Source: Actinoplanes sp040639655
GTDB lineage: Bacteria; Actinomycetota; Actinomycetes; Mycobacteriales; Micromonosporaceae
NCBI RefSeq assembly: GCF_040639655.1
Contig: NZ_JBFAAI010000008.1
Span: 1 to 64,000 of the forward strand
Reading direction: 5' to 3'
Length of the DNA stretch: 64,000 bases
A program made the position numbers and the translations under genes. A model generated the notes under the pieces. It was not told the DNA's origin and made no database searches. It worked only from the letters and a program-made list of their open reading frames with translations. Positions within the stretch are counted from its first letter, which is position 1. Every line of letters starts with the position of its first letter. Shown here one piece after another: positions 43,076 through 51,291 of this stretch.

Positions 43076-43366
43076 ATGACCGCCGACGTGATGGACCAGG
43101 CGACAGGCGCGGGCGAAGACGCGGCCGCGGAGAAGATCCGCGGTATCCGCGAGCGCATCAACGAGATCGACAAGGCGATCATCGAGCTGTGGCAGGAACG
43201 CGCGGCCCTCTCCCAGGAGGTCGGCAAGACCCGGATGGCCAGCGGCGGAACGCGCCTGGTCCTGGCCCGGGAGCGGGAGATCATCGAGCACTTCCGCGAG
43301 GCGCTCGGCCCGGACGGCACCCAGGTGGCGCTGCTTCTGCTGCGTTCCGGCCGCGGCCCGCTGTAA
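43076..43366 (+). CDS. Chorismate mutase (AroQ type)
   Basis: A 96-residue all-helical chorismate mutase: IRGIRERINEIDKAIIELWQERAALSQEVG is the first helix split by the conserved Arg and Asp positions, followed by Lys in VGKTRMASG and REREIIEHFREAL. It converts chorismate to prephenate at the branch to Phe and Tyr. ATG with GAGGAG about six bases upstream. The upstream leader with Phe and Tyr codons ties it to end-product control. Confidence 0.9.
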   Translation: MTADVMDQATGAGEDAAAEKIRGIRERINEIDKAIIELWQERAALSQEVGKTRMASGGTRLVLAREREIIEHFREALGPDGTQVALLLLRSGRGPL

Positions 43367-43378
43367 GCCGCCCGACGG

Positions 43379-43404
43379 GACGGGCCGGCAGGATCCGGCC
43401 CGTC
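43379..43404. terminator. Bidirectional hairpin between chorismate mutase and dppF-like gene
   Basis: GACGGGCCGG (43379-43388) pairs with CCGGCCCGTC (43395-43404), loop CAGGAT, between the convergent stops at 43366 and 43416. Confidence 0.82.
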
Positions 43405-43415
43405 TCGCACGTACG

Positions 43416-44381
43416 TCAGTGGATTCTGTTGATCTCGGCGAAGTGGCAGGCGCTCGGATGCGGTGACCGTTCCCGGATCTGCAGCACCGGCTCCTGTTCG
43501 GCGCAGACGTGCTGCGCCTTCCAGCAGCGGGTCCGAAAACGGCAGCCGGACGGCGGATCCGCCGGTGACGGGACGTCGCCCTCCAGGACGATCTGCTTGC
43601 GGCGGCCACGCAGGCGCGGGTCCGGGACCGGCACGGCAGAGAGCAGGGCCTGCGTGTACGGGTGGGTCGGCTGATCGTAGATGGCCACGTCATGACCCTG
43701 CTCGACGATCTTGCCGAGGTACATCACGGCGACCCGGTCGGAGATGTGCCGTACCACGGAGAGATCGTGGGCGATGAAGATGTACGACAGCCCGAAATCG
43801 TCCTGAAGCCGCTCCAGCAGGTTGATCACCTGCGCCTGGATGGACACGTCGAGCGCCGACACCGGCTCGTCACAGACGATGATCTCCGGTTTGAGCGCCA
43901 GCGCGCGGGCGATGCCGATGCGCTGCCGCTGACCGCCGGAGAACTGGTGCGGGTAACGGTTGATGTGATCCGGGTTGAGACCGACCGTGTCCAGCAGATC
44001 CTGCACGGCCTGCTGCCGTTTGCCGCGCGGCACCACGTCGGAGTGGATCTCGAACGGCTCGCCGACAATGTCGCCGACCGTCATCCGCGGGTTGAGCGAG
44101 GTGTACGGGTCCTGCAGCACCATCTGGATGTTGCGGCGCGCCCGTCGCAACCCGCCGCCGCGCAGCCGGGTCATGTCCTCCCCGCGGACCATGACCGAGC
44201 CGGACGTCGGCTTCTCGAGCCCGACCAGCAGCTTGGCAAGCGTCGACTTGCCGCAGCCGGACTCGCCGACGACACCGAGCGTCTCGCCGCGGCGCAACTG
44301 CAGGTCGACCCCGTCGACCGCCCGGATCCCCCCGGTGAAGTGCTTCACCAGATTCCTGGCCTCTAGGACGACGTCAGTCAC
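43416..44381 (-). CDS. Oligopeptide ABC transporter ATP-binding protein (DppF/OppF)
   Basis: A 321-residue ATPase with Walker A GESGCGKST, signature FSGGQRQR, Walker B IIVCDEP and the peptide-transporter C-terminal motif (PSGCRFRTRCWKAQHVC) that binds an iron-sulfur cluster or metal in this subfamily. The GTG at 44381, six bases after GGGAGG, overlaps the previous gene by eight bases. It is the last gene of a five-gene importer operon. Confidence 0.92.
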   Translation of the reverse strand: MTDVVLEARNLVKHFTGGIRAVDGVDLQLRRGETLGVVGESGCGKSTLAKLLVGLEKPTSGSVMVRGEDMTRLRGGGLRRARRNIQMVLQDPYTSLNPRMTVGDIVGEPFEIHSDVVPRGKRQQAVQDLLDTVGLNPDHINRYPHQFSGGQRQRIGIARALALKPEIIVCDEPVSALDVSIQAQVINLLERLQDDFGLSYIFIAHDLSVVRHISDRVAVMYLGKIVEQGHDVAIYDQPTHPYTQALLSAVPVPDPRLRGRRKQIVLEGDVPSPADPPSGCRFRTRCWKAQHVCAEQEPVLQIRERSPHPSACHFAEINRIH

Positions 44382-45405
44382 CGAGAACCTCCCGGAAGAA
44401 ATGGCATCGGGCGGTACGGCGCGGGGCGATCGCGTAGGCGGGTGGTGCCGGGTCCTGCCGGCACGGCTCCTTGGCGTACCCGCATCGGGGGTTGAAGGCA
44501 CAGCCCTGCGGGATGTCGGTCAGCGCCGGCGGCAGGCCGCGGATCGCGGTGAGCTGCTGGCCCTTCAGGTCGAGCCGGGGGATCGATTCAAGGAGGGCGC
44601 GGGTGTACGGGTGACCCGGCTTGTCGTAGATGTCGTAGACCGGTGCCTCCTCGACGACCCGGCCGGCGTACATCACGGAGATCCGGTCGGCCACGTCGGC
44701 GACCACACCCATGTCGTGCGTGATGAGGATGAGGCCCATGTTGCGCTGTCGCTGCAGCTCCGCCAGGAGGCCCATGATCTGCGCCTGCACCGTGACGTCG
44801 AGCGCGGTGGTGGGTTCGTCGGCGATCAGCACCTCGGGGTCGAGGGCCAGTGCCATGGCAATCATGACGCGTTGCCGCATACCGCCGGAGAACTGGTGCG
44901 GGTAGTCGCCGATCCGGGATCGCGCGGCCGGGATCCGGACCTGGTCGAGCAGTTCGACCGCCCGGTTCTTGGCATCGGCGCGGGACATGCCGCGGTGTGT
45001 CCGGAACAGTTCAGCCAGCTGAAAGCCGACGGTGTAGACCGGGTTCAGTGCGGACAGGGCGTCCTGGAAGATCATCGCGATCTTGTTGGCGCGGACCCGC
45101 CGGCGCTCGTCCTCCCGCAGTTTCAGCAGGTCGACGCCGCGGTAACGGACCTCACCGCGGGTGATGTGCCCGGGTGGGGAATCCAGGATGCCCATGATCG
45201 CCTGAGCGGTCACCGACTTGCCGCAGCCGGACTCCCCCAGGATGGCGAGGGTCTCGCCGGGGTTCAGCCAGAAACTCGCACCGTTCACGGCCTTGGCCAC
45301 GCCGTCCCGGGTCCGGAACTCGACGTGCAGGTCGTTGATCTGGAGCAGGGGTGCACGTGGATCGATTCCGGGTAGGACGTCCACCTGCGCCTTGATGTCG
45401 GTCAC
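44374..45405 (-). CDS. Oligopeptide ABC transporter ATP-binding protein (DppD/OppD)
   Basis: A 343-residue ATPase with Walker A GESGCGKS, signature FSGGMRQRVMIAMAL, Walker B VLIADEPTTALD and the C-terminal GCAFNPRCGYAKEPC motif. It pairs with the ATPase encoded downstream to drive peptide import. GTG start 15 bases after the permease stop. Confidence 0.92.
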   Translation of the reverse strand: MTDIKAQVDVLPGIDPRAPLLQINDLHVEFRTRDGVAKAVNGASFWLNPGETLAILGESGCGKSVTAQAIMGILDSPPGHITRGEVRYRGVDLLKLREDERRRVRANKIAMIFQDALSALNPVYTVGFQLAELFRTHRGMSRADAKNRAVELLDQVRIPAARSRIGDYPHQFSGGMRQRVMIAMALALDPEVLIADEPTTALDVTVQAQIMGLLAELQRQRNMGLILITHDMGVVADVADRISVMYAGRVVEEAPVYDIYDKPGHPYTRALLESIPRLDLKGQQLTAIRGLPPALTDIPQGCAFNPRCGYAKEPCRQDPAPPAYAIAPRRTARCHFFREVLGD

Positions 45406-45420
45406 GGGGTCACCTTCTCG

Positions 45421-46311
45421 TCACCGCAGCTTCGGGTCGAAGGCGTCGCGGATGGCGTCGCCAAGCATGATGAAGGCCAGCACCGTCGCGGCGAGGAACG
45501 CCGACGGCCAGACCAGCGGAGCCGCGGCCACCCGGACCTGACGCCGCGCCTCGGAGATCTGCAGGCCCCAGCTCATCGCGTCGCCCTTGAGGCCGACCCC
45601 CAAATAGGACAGTGTCGCCTCGGCCGCGATGTTGGCGCCCAGCAACAGGGTCAGCACCACGATGAACGGGGCGACAGCGTTCGGCAGGATGTGCCGGAAC
45701 ATCAGCCGGGCGGGACTCGCGCCGAGCATCCGGGCAGCCGACACGTAATCCTGGTTCTTCGCGGCCACCACCGAGGAACGCATCACCCGGGCCGCGGAGG
45801 TCCAAGTGAGCAGGCCGAGCGTGACGGTCACCGCGGTGACGCCGTCGTCGCCCGGACCGGACAGGCGGCCCGAGAAGATCACCGCGCCGAGCAGGAACGG
45901 GATCCCCAGCACGATGTCGATGCCGCGGGACAGCACCGCGTCGACCGCGCCGCCGTAGTAGCCGGCGGCGAGCCCGAAGAACAGCGCGATCAGGCCGGCG
46001 AGCAGGGTGGAGAGGATGCCGACCTGGATCGAGTCGCCGGTGCCGTGGACGGTACGGGCGAAGACGTCACAGCCCAGGGAGTCGTAACCGAAGATGGCCG
46101 CACCGGTGGGGCCCTTGTGCTTGTTCGACAGCGCGCAGGAGGCGGGATCGGCCGAGGTGAACAGCGACGGCAGGAGCGCCATCACCAGGATCACGACGAC
46201 CAGCACGGACGACGCCCAGAAGATCTTGTTGCGACGCAGGTCGTCCCAGGCGTCGCCGGCGAGGCTGCGCGGCCGTCCCTCGACGGTGGCGAGCAGGGTC
46301 GGGTCACTCAT
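45421..46311 (-). CDS. Oligopeptide ABC transporter permease (DppC/OppC)
   Basis: A 296-residue permease with an N-terminal membrane segment after the short cytosolic tail (RRNKIFWASSVLVV), a periplasmic loop containing GYDSLGCDVFARTVHG, and five further segments. The EAA-type coupling loop reads AARMLGASPARLMFRHILPN. It overlaps the upstream permease gene by eight bases. Confidence 0.93.
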   Translation of the reverse strand: MSDPTLLATVEGRPRSLAGDAWDDLRRNKIFWASSVLVVVILVMALLPSLFTSADPASCALSNKHKGPTGAAIFGYDSLGCDVFARTVHGTGDSIQVGILSTLLAGLIALFFGLAAGYYGGAVDAVLSRGIDIVLGIPFLLGAVIFSGRLSGPGDDGVTAVTVTLGLLTWTSAARVMRSSVVAAKNQDYVSAARMLGASPARLMFRHILPNAVAPFIVVLTLLLGANIAAEATLSYLGVGLKGDAMSWGLQISEARRQVRVAAAPLVWPSAFLAATVLAFIMLGDAIRDAFDPKLR

Positions 46312-47230
46312 AGCGGATCCTGGGGTCGAGGGCGGCGTAGAGCAGATCGACGACCAGGTTCATGACCAGGAAGACGATCACCAGAATGCTGACGAAGCCG
46401 ACCACCAGGGGCCCGTCCTCGGTCCGGACACCCTGGGCCAGTTTGGAGCCGACGCCCGGGATGTTGAAGACCTCCTCGGTGACGAGCGCGCCGGACATGA
46501 GCACACCCAGGTCGACACCGATCAGAGTGATCACCGGGATCAGCGAGTTGCGCAGCACGTGCACCCAGACGACACGGCGCGGGGCCAGGCCCTTGGCGCG
46601 AGCGGTCCGTACGTAGTCGGCGCGCAGGTTCTCGACGACCGAGGTACGCGTGACCCGCAGCTGGGTCGCGACGACCGTGCAGGCGAGCACGATGGCCGGA
46701 AGGAGCAGGGCGTAGAAGGTCGCATCGCGGGACGCCGTCACCGGGAACCAGCCCAGTTCCATGCCGAAGATCCATTGGGCGACCGGCGCGAGGACGACGA
46801 CCGGCATGGCCAGCAGCAGCAGCGTGAAGGTCAGCGTGCCGTTGTCGAACAGACCGCCACGGCGGATCCCGGACCAGACGCCCGCGGCGATCGCGACGAG
46901 CGCCGCGATGACGAGCGCCATGACGGCGAGGCGCACCGTCACCGGCCACGCGGTCGAGAAGATGGCGGAGATCTCCCGGCCGCTGAGCGACTCACCGAAG
47001 TCTCCGGTGAGCAGATTGCCCATGTAGTACCAGTACTGGCCCAGGAAACCCTCGTCGAGGTGGTAACGCTCGGTCAGCTGGGCACGAAGGGTGTCACTGA
47101 TCGGTTTCTCGCCCGCCAGCGCCTGGATGGGGTCGTCCTGGTTGGCGAACATCAGCGCGAATACCACGAAGGTGGCCCCGAAGAACGTCAGGATCATCTG
47201 CAGTAGGCGCCGCACGATGTAGCGGAACAT
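46304..47230 (-). CDS. Oligopeptide ABC transporter permease (DppB/OppB)
   Basis: A 308-residue permease starting MFRYIVRRLLQMILTFFGAT, the canonical DppB N-terminus. LGQYWYYMGNLLTGDFGESL is the conserved periplasmic motif, and TARAKGLAPRRVVWVHVLRN is the coupling loop. I chose the ATG at 47230; the longer frame runs into the intergenic hairpin region. Forms the membrane channel with the permease encoded next. Confidence 0.93.
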   Translation of the reverse strand: MFRYIVRRLLQMILTFFGATFVVFALMFANQDDPIQALAGEKPISDTLRAQLTERYHLDEGFLGQYWYYMGNLLTGDFGESLSGREISAIFSTAWPVTVRLAVMALVIAALVAIAAGVWSGIRRGGLFDNGTLTFTLLLLAMPVVVLAPVAQWIFGMELGWFPVTASRDATFYALLLPAIVLACTVVATQLRVTRTSVVENLRADYVRTARAKGLAPRRVVWVHVLRNSLIPVITLIGVDLGVLMSGALVTEEVFNIPGVGSKLAQGVRTEDGPLVVGFVSILVIVFLVMNLVVDLLYAALDPRIRYE

Positions 47231-47302
47231 ACGGGTTCGAACTTCTTCCGCGGAGGGAGCGCAGGCCTCGTGAGCCGGCGACGGCAAAGGTCGGTTCACA
47301 CA

Positions 47303-47343
47303 GTAGTGGCGTCACGGTGGCATACCCTCCGTGACGCCACTAC
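47303..47343 (-). terminator. Hairpin between substrate-binding gene and permease genes
   Basis: A perfect 15-bp stem (GTAGTGGCGTCACGG with CCGTGACGCCACTAC; 11-base loop) lies in the 129-bp gap after the binding-protein stop. It probably attenuates read-through or stabilises the binding-protein mRNA, giving more binding protein than membrane subunits. Confidence 0.8.
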
Positions 47344-47359
47344 CGTTCGGTCGGTCAGA

Positions 47360-48991
47360 TCAGGCGATCGTTTCGATCTCGAACAGGTCCACTCTGCTGA
47401 ACAGGTCCATGTCGACGCTCGCGACCCGCTCGGAGTGGCCGAACACGTTCTGCCCGTAACGCAGCGGGATGACCGGCATCTCGTCGGCGAGGATGTTCTC
47501 CGCCTGCTGCCACTTCCGGATCGACGCCTCCGGCGTGGCCGCCGCCGAGCCCTGCTTCACCAGGTTGTCGAAGGTGGTGTTCGACCAGCCGTAGTAGTTC
47601 GAGCCGCCGTTGGTGCCGTACAGCGGGTTGAGGTAGTTCTCCATCAGCGGGTAGTCCATGATCCAGCCGAGGCGGATCAGGCCGATGTCCTGCTTGGCCT
47701 GCAGCTTGTCCTGCATGACCGCGAACTTCGGCTCCTGCTCACCGATGCACTTGACCTGCAGCGCCGCGCGGATCTGGTTGCAGGTCGCGTCGACCCAGGA
47801 CTTGTGGCCACCGTCGACGTTGTAAGTGATCTTGATTTCCGCCGGTCCGCGAGCTTCCCGGTACAGGTCACGCGCCTTCGTCGGGTTGTAGTCGCAGGCC
47901 TCGCCGCAGCTGCCCTCGCGGTAACCGCTGACCACCGGCGAGACGAACGACTTGGCCGCCGTCCGCGAGCCCAGGAACACCTGCGACGCGATCTCCTCAC
48001 GGTTGATCGCCATCGAGATCGCCTTACGGACGTCGGGGTCCTTGTACTGCCTGAGGAACGTCGGGAAGCCGATGAACTCGAAGACCGAGTTCTCGCTCTT
48101 CAGGAACCGCTCACCCAGGTCGGCCGGGGCATTGGCCAGCGCGTCGGTCGGGATCGTGGTCTGCACGTCGAGGTTGCCGCTGACCAGGTCGGCGTAGGCC
48201 GCCATCTGGTCGCCGTAGATCTTCCAGGTCACGCCGTCGACCTTCGGGACCACGCCCTTGAAGTCGCTGAACTTCTCCACGACGATCTTGTCGTCGTGCT
48301 CCCACTTGCCCTTCATCTTGAAGGGACCGTTTCCGATCAGCCGTTCCTCGAAGCCCTTGGCGATCACACCGTCGGACGAGAACGCCGCCTTGGGAAGCGG
48401 ATGGAAGACCGAGTACGCGAGCACCGACTTGAAGCTGGCGAACGGGGCGGAGAGGGTCACCGTGAAGGTCAGGTCGTCGACCTTCTTCAAGCCGGACAAC
48501 TTGTTGGTGGTCGGCTTGAGTGCCTTCTGCGGACCGTCCTTGTCCGGGTCCACCGGGTTCAGGTCGGCGTAGCCGGCGATGCGATCGAAGAAGTAGCCAC
48601 CGCCCTGGGCGTTCGGACCGTAGGCGCCGTAGTTCCACGCGTCGATGTAGTTCTGCGCGGTGACCGGCTCGCCGTTGTGGAAGGTGAAGCCCGGCTTCAG
48701 CTTGATGGTCCAGACCTTGTTGCCCTTTTCGACCGAAATCCTCTCCGCGGCCACCTCGACCGGCTTCTTCTCCGCGTCGAAGCTCACCAGCGGGTAGAAG
48801 AGGGAGGAGAGGACCTGCGCGCTGCTGCTGTCGGTGGCGTTGGTGGGGAGAAGGTGTTGCGGCTCAGCGATGCTGATCACCACGGCGTTGGACAGTGTCG
48901 GATCTTCCGACTCACCACCAGCACAACCGGCGACCAACAAGGAGATGGCGGCCGTAGCGGCCGCCATCTTCCACGGGCGTTTCCCAAGCAT
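47360..48991 (-). CDS. Oligopeptide-binding lipoprotein (SBP family 5)
   Basis: A 543-residue extracellular binding protein with lipobox LLVAGC (Cys23). Family features: LKPGFTFHNGEPVTAQNYIDAWN, then the Asp/Arg-rich peptide site, and KWQQAENILADEMPVIPL near the end. It captures oligopeptides and hands them to the importer encoded downstream. The ATG at 48991 is seven bases after GGAGG. First gene of the operon. Confidence 0.93.
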   Translation of the reverse strand: MLGKRPWKMAAATAAISLLVAGCAGGESEDPTLSNAVVISIAEPQHLLPTNATDSSSAQVLSSLFYPLVSFDAEKKPVEVAAERISVEKGNKVWTIKLKPGFTFHNGEPVTAQNYIDAWNYGAYGPNAQGGGYFFDRIAGYADLNPVDPDKDGPQKALKPTTNKLSGLKKVDDLTFTVTLSAPFASFKSVLAYSVFHPLPKAAFSSDGVIAKGFEERLIGNGPFKMKGKWEHDDKIVVEKFSDFKGVVPKVDGVTWKIYGDQMAAYADLVSGNLDVQTTIPTDALANAPADLGERFLKSENSVFEFIGFPTFLRQYKDPDVRKAISMAINREEIASQVFLGSRTAAKSFVSPVVSGYREGSCGEACDYNPTKARDLYREARGPAEIKITYNVDGGHKSWVDATCNQIRAALQVKCIGEQEPKFAVMQDKLQAKQDIGLIRLGWIMDYPLMENYLNPLYGTNGGSNYYGWSNTTFDNLVKQGSAAATPEASIRKWQQAENILADEMPVIPLRYGQNVFGHSERVASVDMDLFSRVDLFEIETIA

Positions 48992-49235
48992 GGGAGAGCC
49001 TCCTTCAGGGGCGCTCACGAGGGGTGTGTGAGTGAGTGCCACTGTGACACAGAGGCACGAAAACCCGGAGCGCCGTTATCAAGCCGATATTAGCCGTCTA
49101 CGTCCCGAGAAAGCCTTGTGAGCAACCGTTTAGACGGATCCAACCGGCCTGAACAGGGATTACTCCATGCGGCTTCCGGGGCAGCACGGAGCGCAGCCTA
49201 TCCGAAAAACTCTCAGGAAACCTGCCCGGAACGGC
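48992..49235. other. Leader of the oligopeptide operon
   Basis: No gene is seen. This 244-bp stretch should hold the operon promoter on the minus strand. It contains CTCAGG at 49212 and CTCAG at 49235, possibly unrelated to the CCTCAGGG boxes elsewhere. Confidence 0.4.
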
Positions 49236-49904
49236 TCAGACAAGGCGCCGATCGGCTGCCCATCGTGACAGTTCGTAACGGTTACTCATCTGCAATTTAC
49301 GCAGAACGTTCGAAACGTGCGTCTCGACGGTCTTGATGGAGATGAACAGTTCCTTCGCGATCTCCTTGTACGCGTACCCGCGGGCGAGCAGACGCAGCAC
49401 CTCGCGCTCGCGGTTGGTGAGCTGATCCAATTCCGGATCGGCGACCGGCACGTCCGGCCGGGAGGCGAACGCGTCAAGCACGAAACCGGCCAGCCTCGGG
49501 CTGAACACCGCGTCGCCGTCGGCCACCCGGCGCACCGCAGCGGCCAGCTCGTCCGGCGAGATCGTCTTGGTCACGTACCCCCGCGCGCCGGCCCGGATCA
49601 GCCCGATCACGTCCTCCGCGGCGTCCGACACCGACAGGGCCAGGAAGCGGACCTGCGGGTGACTGCGGCGCACCGACTCCAGCACCGCGCGCCCGCCGCC
49701 GTCCGGCATGTGCACGTCGAGCAGGACCACATCGGGCTGCACCGCGGCGATCCGGCTGATCGCCTCGCCCACCGTGCTCGCCTCCCCCACCACGTCGACA
49801 TGCGCACCCAGCTCGGCACGCACTCCCGCGCGGAACATCGCATGGTCGTCGACCAGGAAGACGTTGAGACGCCGGACCTCCGGCTCGATCACGGGCTCGG
49901 TCAT
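49236..49904 (-). CDS. NarL/LuxR-family response regulator (LiaR-like)
   Basis: A 222-residue regulator. Receiver domain with acidic pair DD (19-20), phosphorylation site Asp63 in VVLLDVHMP, and Lys in VTKTISPDEL. The LuxR-type HTH (about 158-215) reads LTNREREVLRLLARGYAYKEIAKELFISIKTVETHVSNVLRK split over its helices. Its gene overlaps the kinase gene by four bases, so it is the cognate partner. It may bind the CTCAGGGT repeats upstream of 51292. Confidence 0.92.
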   Translation of the reverse strand: MTEPVIEPEVRRLNVFLVDDHAMFRAGVRAELGAHVDVVGEASTVGEAISRIAAVQPDVVLLDVHMPDGGGRAVLESVRRSHPQVRFLALSVSDAAEDVIGLIRAGARGYVTKTISPDELAAAVRRVADGDAVFSPRLAGFVLDAFASRPDVPVADPELDQLTNREREVLRLLARGYAYKEIAKELFISIKTVETHVSNVLRKLQMSNRYELSRWAADRRLV

Positions 49905-51160
49905 CGCACAGACTCCTTACCGGCGGTCACACTTTCCCGCGACACGGGAAGCATGAGCCGCACCTCCGTACCGTCTCCGGGGGCGCTGCGGATCTCGGCC
50001 CGCCCGCCGTGACGCTGCATGCGCCCGATGATCGACCCCCGCACCCCGTGCCTGGTGTCCGCCACGCCGCCGGGATCGAAGCCGGCGCCACGGTCCCGGA
50101 CGAAGACGCTCAGCTCATCCTCCTCCACCTCGGCGTACAGCGATACCGTCTGCACGCCCGCATGCCGGGCCGCGTTGACGAGAGCCTCCCGCGCCGCCGC
50201 GACCAGTGCGGCGACCCGGTCGTCGCACTGGGTGTCGCCGACCACCACGGTCTCCACGGTGATCGCGAAGGTGTCCTCGACCTCGGCCGCGGCCTGCTCG
50301 AGGGCCGCGGCGAACCGCTCGGTCGGCGAGCCGGTCGGGCGGTACAGCCAGTTGCGGAGGCTGCGCTCCTGACCGCGGGCCAGGCGCTGCACCTCCTTGA
50401 TGTCGGTGGAGTTGCGCTGGATCAGGGCCAGCGTGTGCAGCACCTGGTCGTGGATCATGGCGGCCAGCTCGGCCCGTTCCTGCTCGCGGATCCGGCCCTC
50501 ACGCTCGGCGCGCAGCTGGCCGAAGGTGCGCCAGACCAGCGGCGCGACCACCACGCCGACACCGAGGAGCCCGACGAAGGCGAAGATCACGCCGTTGAAC
50601 ACGGCGGAGAACGAATCGGTCGGCGAGTAGACGGCGACCACGCCGATGATGCCGACCGCGACCAGGATGCCGCCGCCCAGGAACCGGAACAGGAAGGCCC
50701 GCCGGTCGTTCTCCGAGACCATCGCCGCGAACCACGGGGTGGAGGCGAGGTTCTCCGAATGGAACTCGCGGCGGCTGGGGTCGGACTGGTGCCAGATCAC
50801 GCCGGCGCCGACCGCGATCACCGCGATCATCCAGCCGGCCGTGGTGGCCACCTGGTCCTCGAAGATCTGAGCCTGCAGGAGGACCACGCCCATGCCGATC
50901 GCCGCGAACGGCAGCAGGGCGCCCAGGTCACGGCGGGTCGGCTCCTCACCGCCGCGCGCCTCCTGCGGCAGGACCGCCCAGTAGGCGGCGTAGAGCAGCA
51001 GGCCGAGGGCGTTGAAGCCGAGCAGGAGCACGAGCGTGATCCGGACGGCCAGCACCGGTAGGCCGAGGTGGCGCGCCAGCCCGGCGGCGACCCCGGCGAC
51101 GATGCGGTGGTCGCGCGGACGGTAAAGCCGGCGCGGCTCGTTCACGGCAGCGGTACTCAC
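49901..51160 (-). CDS. PspC-domain sensor histidine kinase
   Basis: A 419-residue kinase. N-terminal PspC domain (RPRDHRIVAGVAAGLARHLGL, then a membrane segment to about 60), two to four more hydrophobic segments, a DHp helix with phospho-His237 in MIHDQVLHTLALIQ (HisKA_3), and an HATPase domain with EALVNAARHAG and GAGFDPGG. It is of the LiaS/DesK type that senses envelope stress. The start is uncertain: the GTG at 51160 has GGAGG immediately before it, and a GTG at 51145 is an alternative. Confidence 0.85.
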   Translation of the reverse strand: MSTAAVNEPRRLYRPRDHRIVAGVAAGLARHLGLPVLAVRITLVLLLGFNALGLLLYAAYWAVLPQEARGGEEPTRRDLGALLPFAAIGMGVVLLQAQIFEDQVATTAGWMIAVIAVGAGVIWHQSDPSRREFHSENLASTPWFAAMVSENDRRAFLFRFLGGGILVAVGIIGVVAVYSPTDSFSAVFNGVIFAFVGLLGVGVVVAPLVWRTFGQLRAEREGRIREQERAELAAMIHDQVLHTLALIQRNSTDIKEVQRLARGQERSLRNWLYRPTGSPTERFAAALEQAAAEVEDTFAITVETVVVGDTQCDDRVAALVAAAREALVNAARHAGVQTVSLYAEVEEDELSVFVRDRGAGFDPGGVADTRHGVRGSIIGRMQRHGGRAEIRSAPGDGTEVRLMLPVSRESVTAGKESVR

Positions 51161-51205
51161 CCTCCGATCGTCACATGCGACGCAAGCCCCGGCCACGGGG
51201 ATCAT

Positions 51206-51246
51206 CCCCGGTACCGGGGCCGGATATCTCAGGGTGGCCTCAGGGT
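51206..51246 (+). promoter_or_regulatory. Palindrome and CTCAGGGT direct repeats upstream of PspC-LiaF gene
   Basis: CCCCGGTACCGGGG (51206-51219) is a perfect 14-bp palindrome. CTCAGGGT follows at 51228-51235 and 51239-51246, an 11-bp period. The second copy ends 46 bp before the ATG at 51292, the same distance as CCTCAGGG in front of the ABC-2 operon. Confidence 0.5.
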
Positions 51247-51291
51247 CGCCTCCGGAAGCGGCTCGGGTCACGCCGCGAGCAGGATCGAAGC

